Of a stretch of 5,248 bases of DNA, positions 4,133-5,248 are shown in pieces. Source of the DNA: an uncultured Rhodospirillaceae bacterium (GTDB lineage Bacteria; Pseudomonadota; Alphaproteobacteria; Rhodospirillales; UBA2165); assembly GCA_913054205.1 (NCBI GenBank), contig CAJXJM010000208.1:1-5248 (forward strand), in the 5' to 3' direction. The notes beneath the pieces were generated by a model. The model was not told where the DNA came from. It was given only the letters and a program-made list of their open reading frames with translations, and did not search any database. The position numbers and the translations under genes are program-made. Positions within the stretch are counted from its first letter, which is position 1. The number at the start of each line of letters is the position of its first letter.

Positions 4133-5248
4133 TTAAGCACTATTATCGAGATCATCCTGCTGTCGGTCAGCATATATATAAAGCGGCCGCGCGCCCTCTT
4201 CGGCGACGTCACGATTGATGACAACTTCTTCAACATCTTCTAATTCTGGCAATTCAAACATTGTATCGAGCAAGATATCTTCCATGATAGACCGTAGTCC
4301 ACGGGCACCGGTTTTCCGATCAACCGCTCTTTCAGCAACCATGTCCAAGGCATTTTCCATGAAGGTCAACTTCACATCTTCCATTTCAAAGAGCCGCTGA
4401 TACTGTTTGACCAAAGCATTTTTTGGAGCGGTCAAGATTTCAATCAGCGCGTCTTTATCGAGTTCTTCAAGGGTTGCAAGAACAGGCAAACGTCCGACAA
4501 ATTCAGGAATAAGGCCGAATTTCAGAAGGTCTTCCGGCTCCAATTCTCTCAATATTTCACCGGTTTGGCGATCATCCGGGCTGCTAACGTCAGCGCCAAA
4601 GCCAATCGACGAGCCTTGCCCACGTGACGAGATGATCTTATCCAATCCAGCAAAAGCACCGCCGCAGATGAATAGGATGTTCGTTGTGTCGACTTGCAGG
4701 AATTCCTGTTGCGGATGTTTACGCCCGCCTTGAGGCGGTACACTGGCAACGGTGCCTTCCATAATCTTAAGCAAGGCCTGCTGAACGCCCTCGCCCGAAA
4801 CATCTCGGGTAATCGACGGATTATCGGATTTACGCGAAATTTTATCGACTTCGTCAATATAGACGATGCCACGTTGCGCGCGCTCTACGTTGTAGTCCGC
4901 GGCCTGCAACAGTTTTAAGATGATATTTTCGACATCCTCACCGACATAACCAGCTTCGGTCAGCGTTGTCGCATCGGCCATGGTAAATGGCACTTCCAAG
5001 ATGCGCGCGAGTGTTTGCGCCAATAAAGTCTTGCCGCAGCCAGTTGGCCCCACCAAAAGAATATTGGATTTGGCGAGTTCCACATCGTTCGCCTTTGTAC
5101 TACTGCTTAGGCGTTTGTAATGGTTGTGAACAGCCACCGATAGAACTCGCTTGGCGAAAACCTGGCCAATGACGTAGTCATCGAGAACTTCGCAGATTTC
5201 CTTCGGAGCGGGTACACCGTCACCAGATTTAACGATATGTGTTTTATT
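4133..5248 (-). CDS. clpX: ATP-dependent Clp protease ATP-binding subunit ClpX (5' partial)
   Basis: ClpX is a hexameric AAA+ unfoldase that recognises tagged or specific substrates and threads them into the ClpP peptidase in the cytoplasm. The window shows 371 residues to the TAA stop at 4133-4135; whole ClpX has about 420, so only the N-terminal zinc-binding domain and first linker are cut off by the window edge. The visible part starts [20 protein letters not shown] and YVIGQ. Counting from the visible N-terminus: Walker A GPTGCGKT (~67-74), pore loop GYVGEDVE (~100-107), Walker B IVYIDEVD (~128-135), then the GGRKHPQQ (RKH) loop, the ClpP-docking loop [16 protein letters not shown], and the sensor-2 motif TGARGLR. 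A GTG at 5135-5137 is an internal codon, not a start, as the frame is open and conserved upstream of it. lon follows on the same strand; the lack of a strong terminator allows some read-through. Confidence 0.97.
   Translation of the reverse strand, partial: NKTHIVKSGDGVPAPKEICEVLDDYVIGQVFAKRVLSVAVHNHYKRLSSSTKANDVELAKSNILLVGPTGCGKTLLAQTLARILEVPFTMADATTLTEAGYVGEDVENIILKLLQAADYNVERAQRGIVYIDEVDKISRKSDNPSITRDVSGEGVQQALLKIMEGTVASVPPQGGRKHPQQEFLQVDTTNILFICGGAFAGLDKIISSRGQGSSIGFGADVSSPDDRQTGEILRELEPEDLLKFGLIPEFVGRLPVLATLEELDKDALIEILTAPKNALVKQYQRLFEMEDVKLTFMENALDMVAERAVDRKTGARGLRSIMEDILLDTMFELPELEDVEEVVINRDVAEEGARPLYIYADRQQDDLDNSA

Noticed and set aside
1..5248. CRISPR array, toxin-antitoxin pair, or new defence system
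   Set aside because: No regularly spaced repeats, no small paired genes, and no unexplained conserved frame remain. The relic beside tRNA-Val may once have carried cargo, but none survives here.

Overview
The window looks like alphaproteobacterial chromosome of moderate GC content (about half by eye). The support is the minus-strand order clpX - lon - HU gene - tRNA-Val(UAC), an arrangement familiar from alphaproteobacteria, where clpP and trigger factor usually lie upstream of clpX. Proteins match that group in character, and both the HU and lon genes appear to start at non-ATG codons.

Layout from low to high coordinates. 1-515 (+): a reading frame entering from the left edge, whose first ~18 codons look like an IS3-family transposase OrfA and whose remainder is the C-terminal part of a UbiD-family decarboxylase. 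516-809: no intact gene. It holds a degenerate copy of a tRNA 3' end (541-570), the first ~44 codons of a tyrosine recombinase (577-708, minus) with its ribosome binding site, and a tandem 11-bp repeat just upstream of that gene. 810-885 (-): intact tRNA-Val with encoded CCA. 886-1019: probable tRNA promoter and HU terminator. 1020-1295 (-): HU. 1296-1572: HU leader and promoter plus a strong lon terminator. 1573-3984 (-): lon. 3985-4132: lon leader. 4133-5248 (-): clpX, lacking its N-terminal zinc domain because the window ends.

The conserved half is a protein quality-control block: ClpX unfolds substrates for ClpP, Lon unfolds and degrades misfolded and regulatory proteins, and HU compacts DNA (HU is a known Lon substrate in E. 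coli). The accessory half is the relic of an element that integrated at the 3' end of tRNA-Val. Two tRNA-end repeats about 270 bp apart flank a recombinase truncated to its N-terminus, so most of the element has been lost. The IS3-like piece fused to ubiD is a second sign of past rearrangement on the same side. I see no intact novel system; the most interesting parts are these two scars and a few palindromes in the HU and lon leaders.
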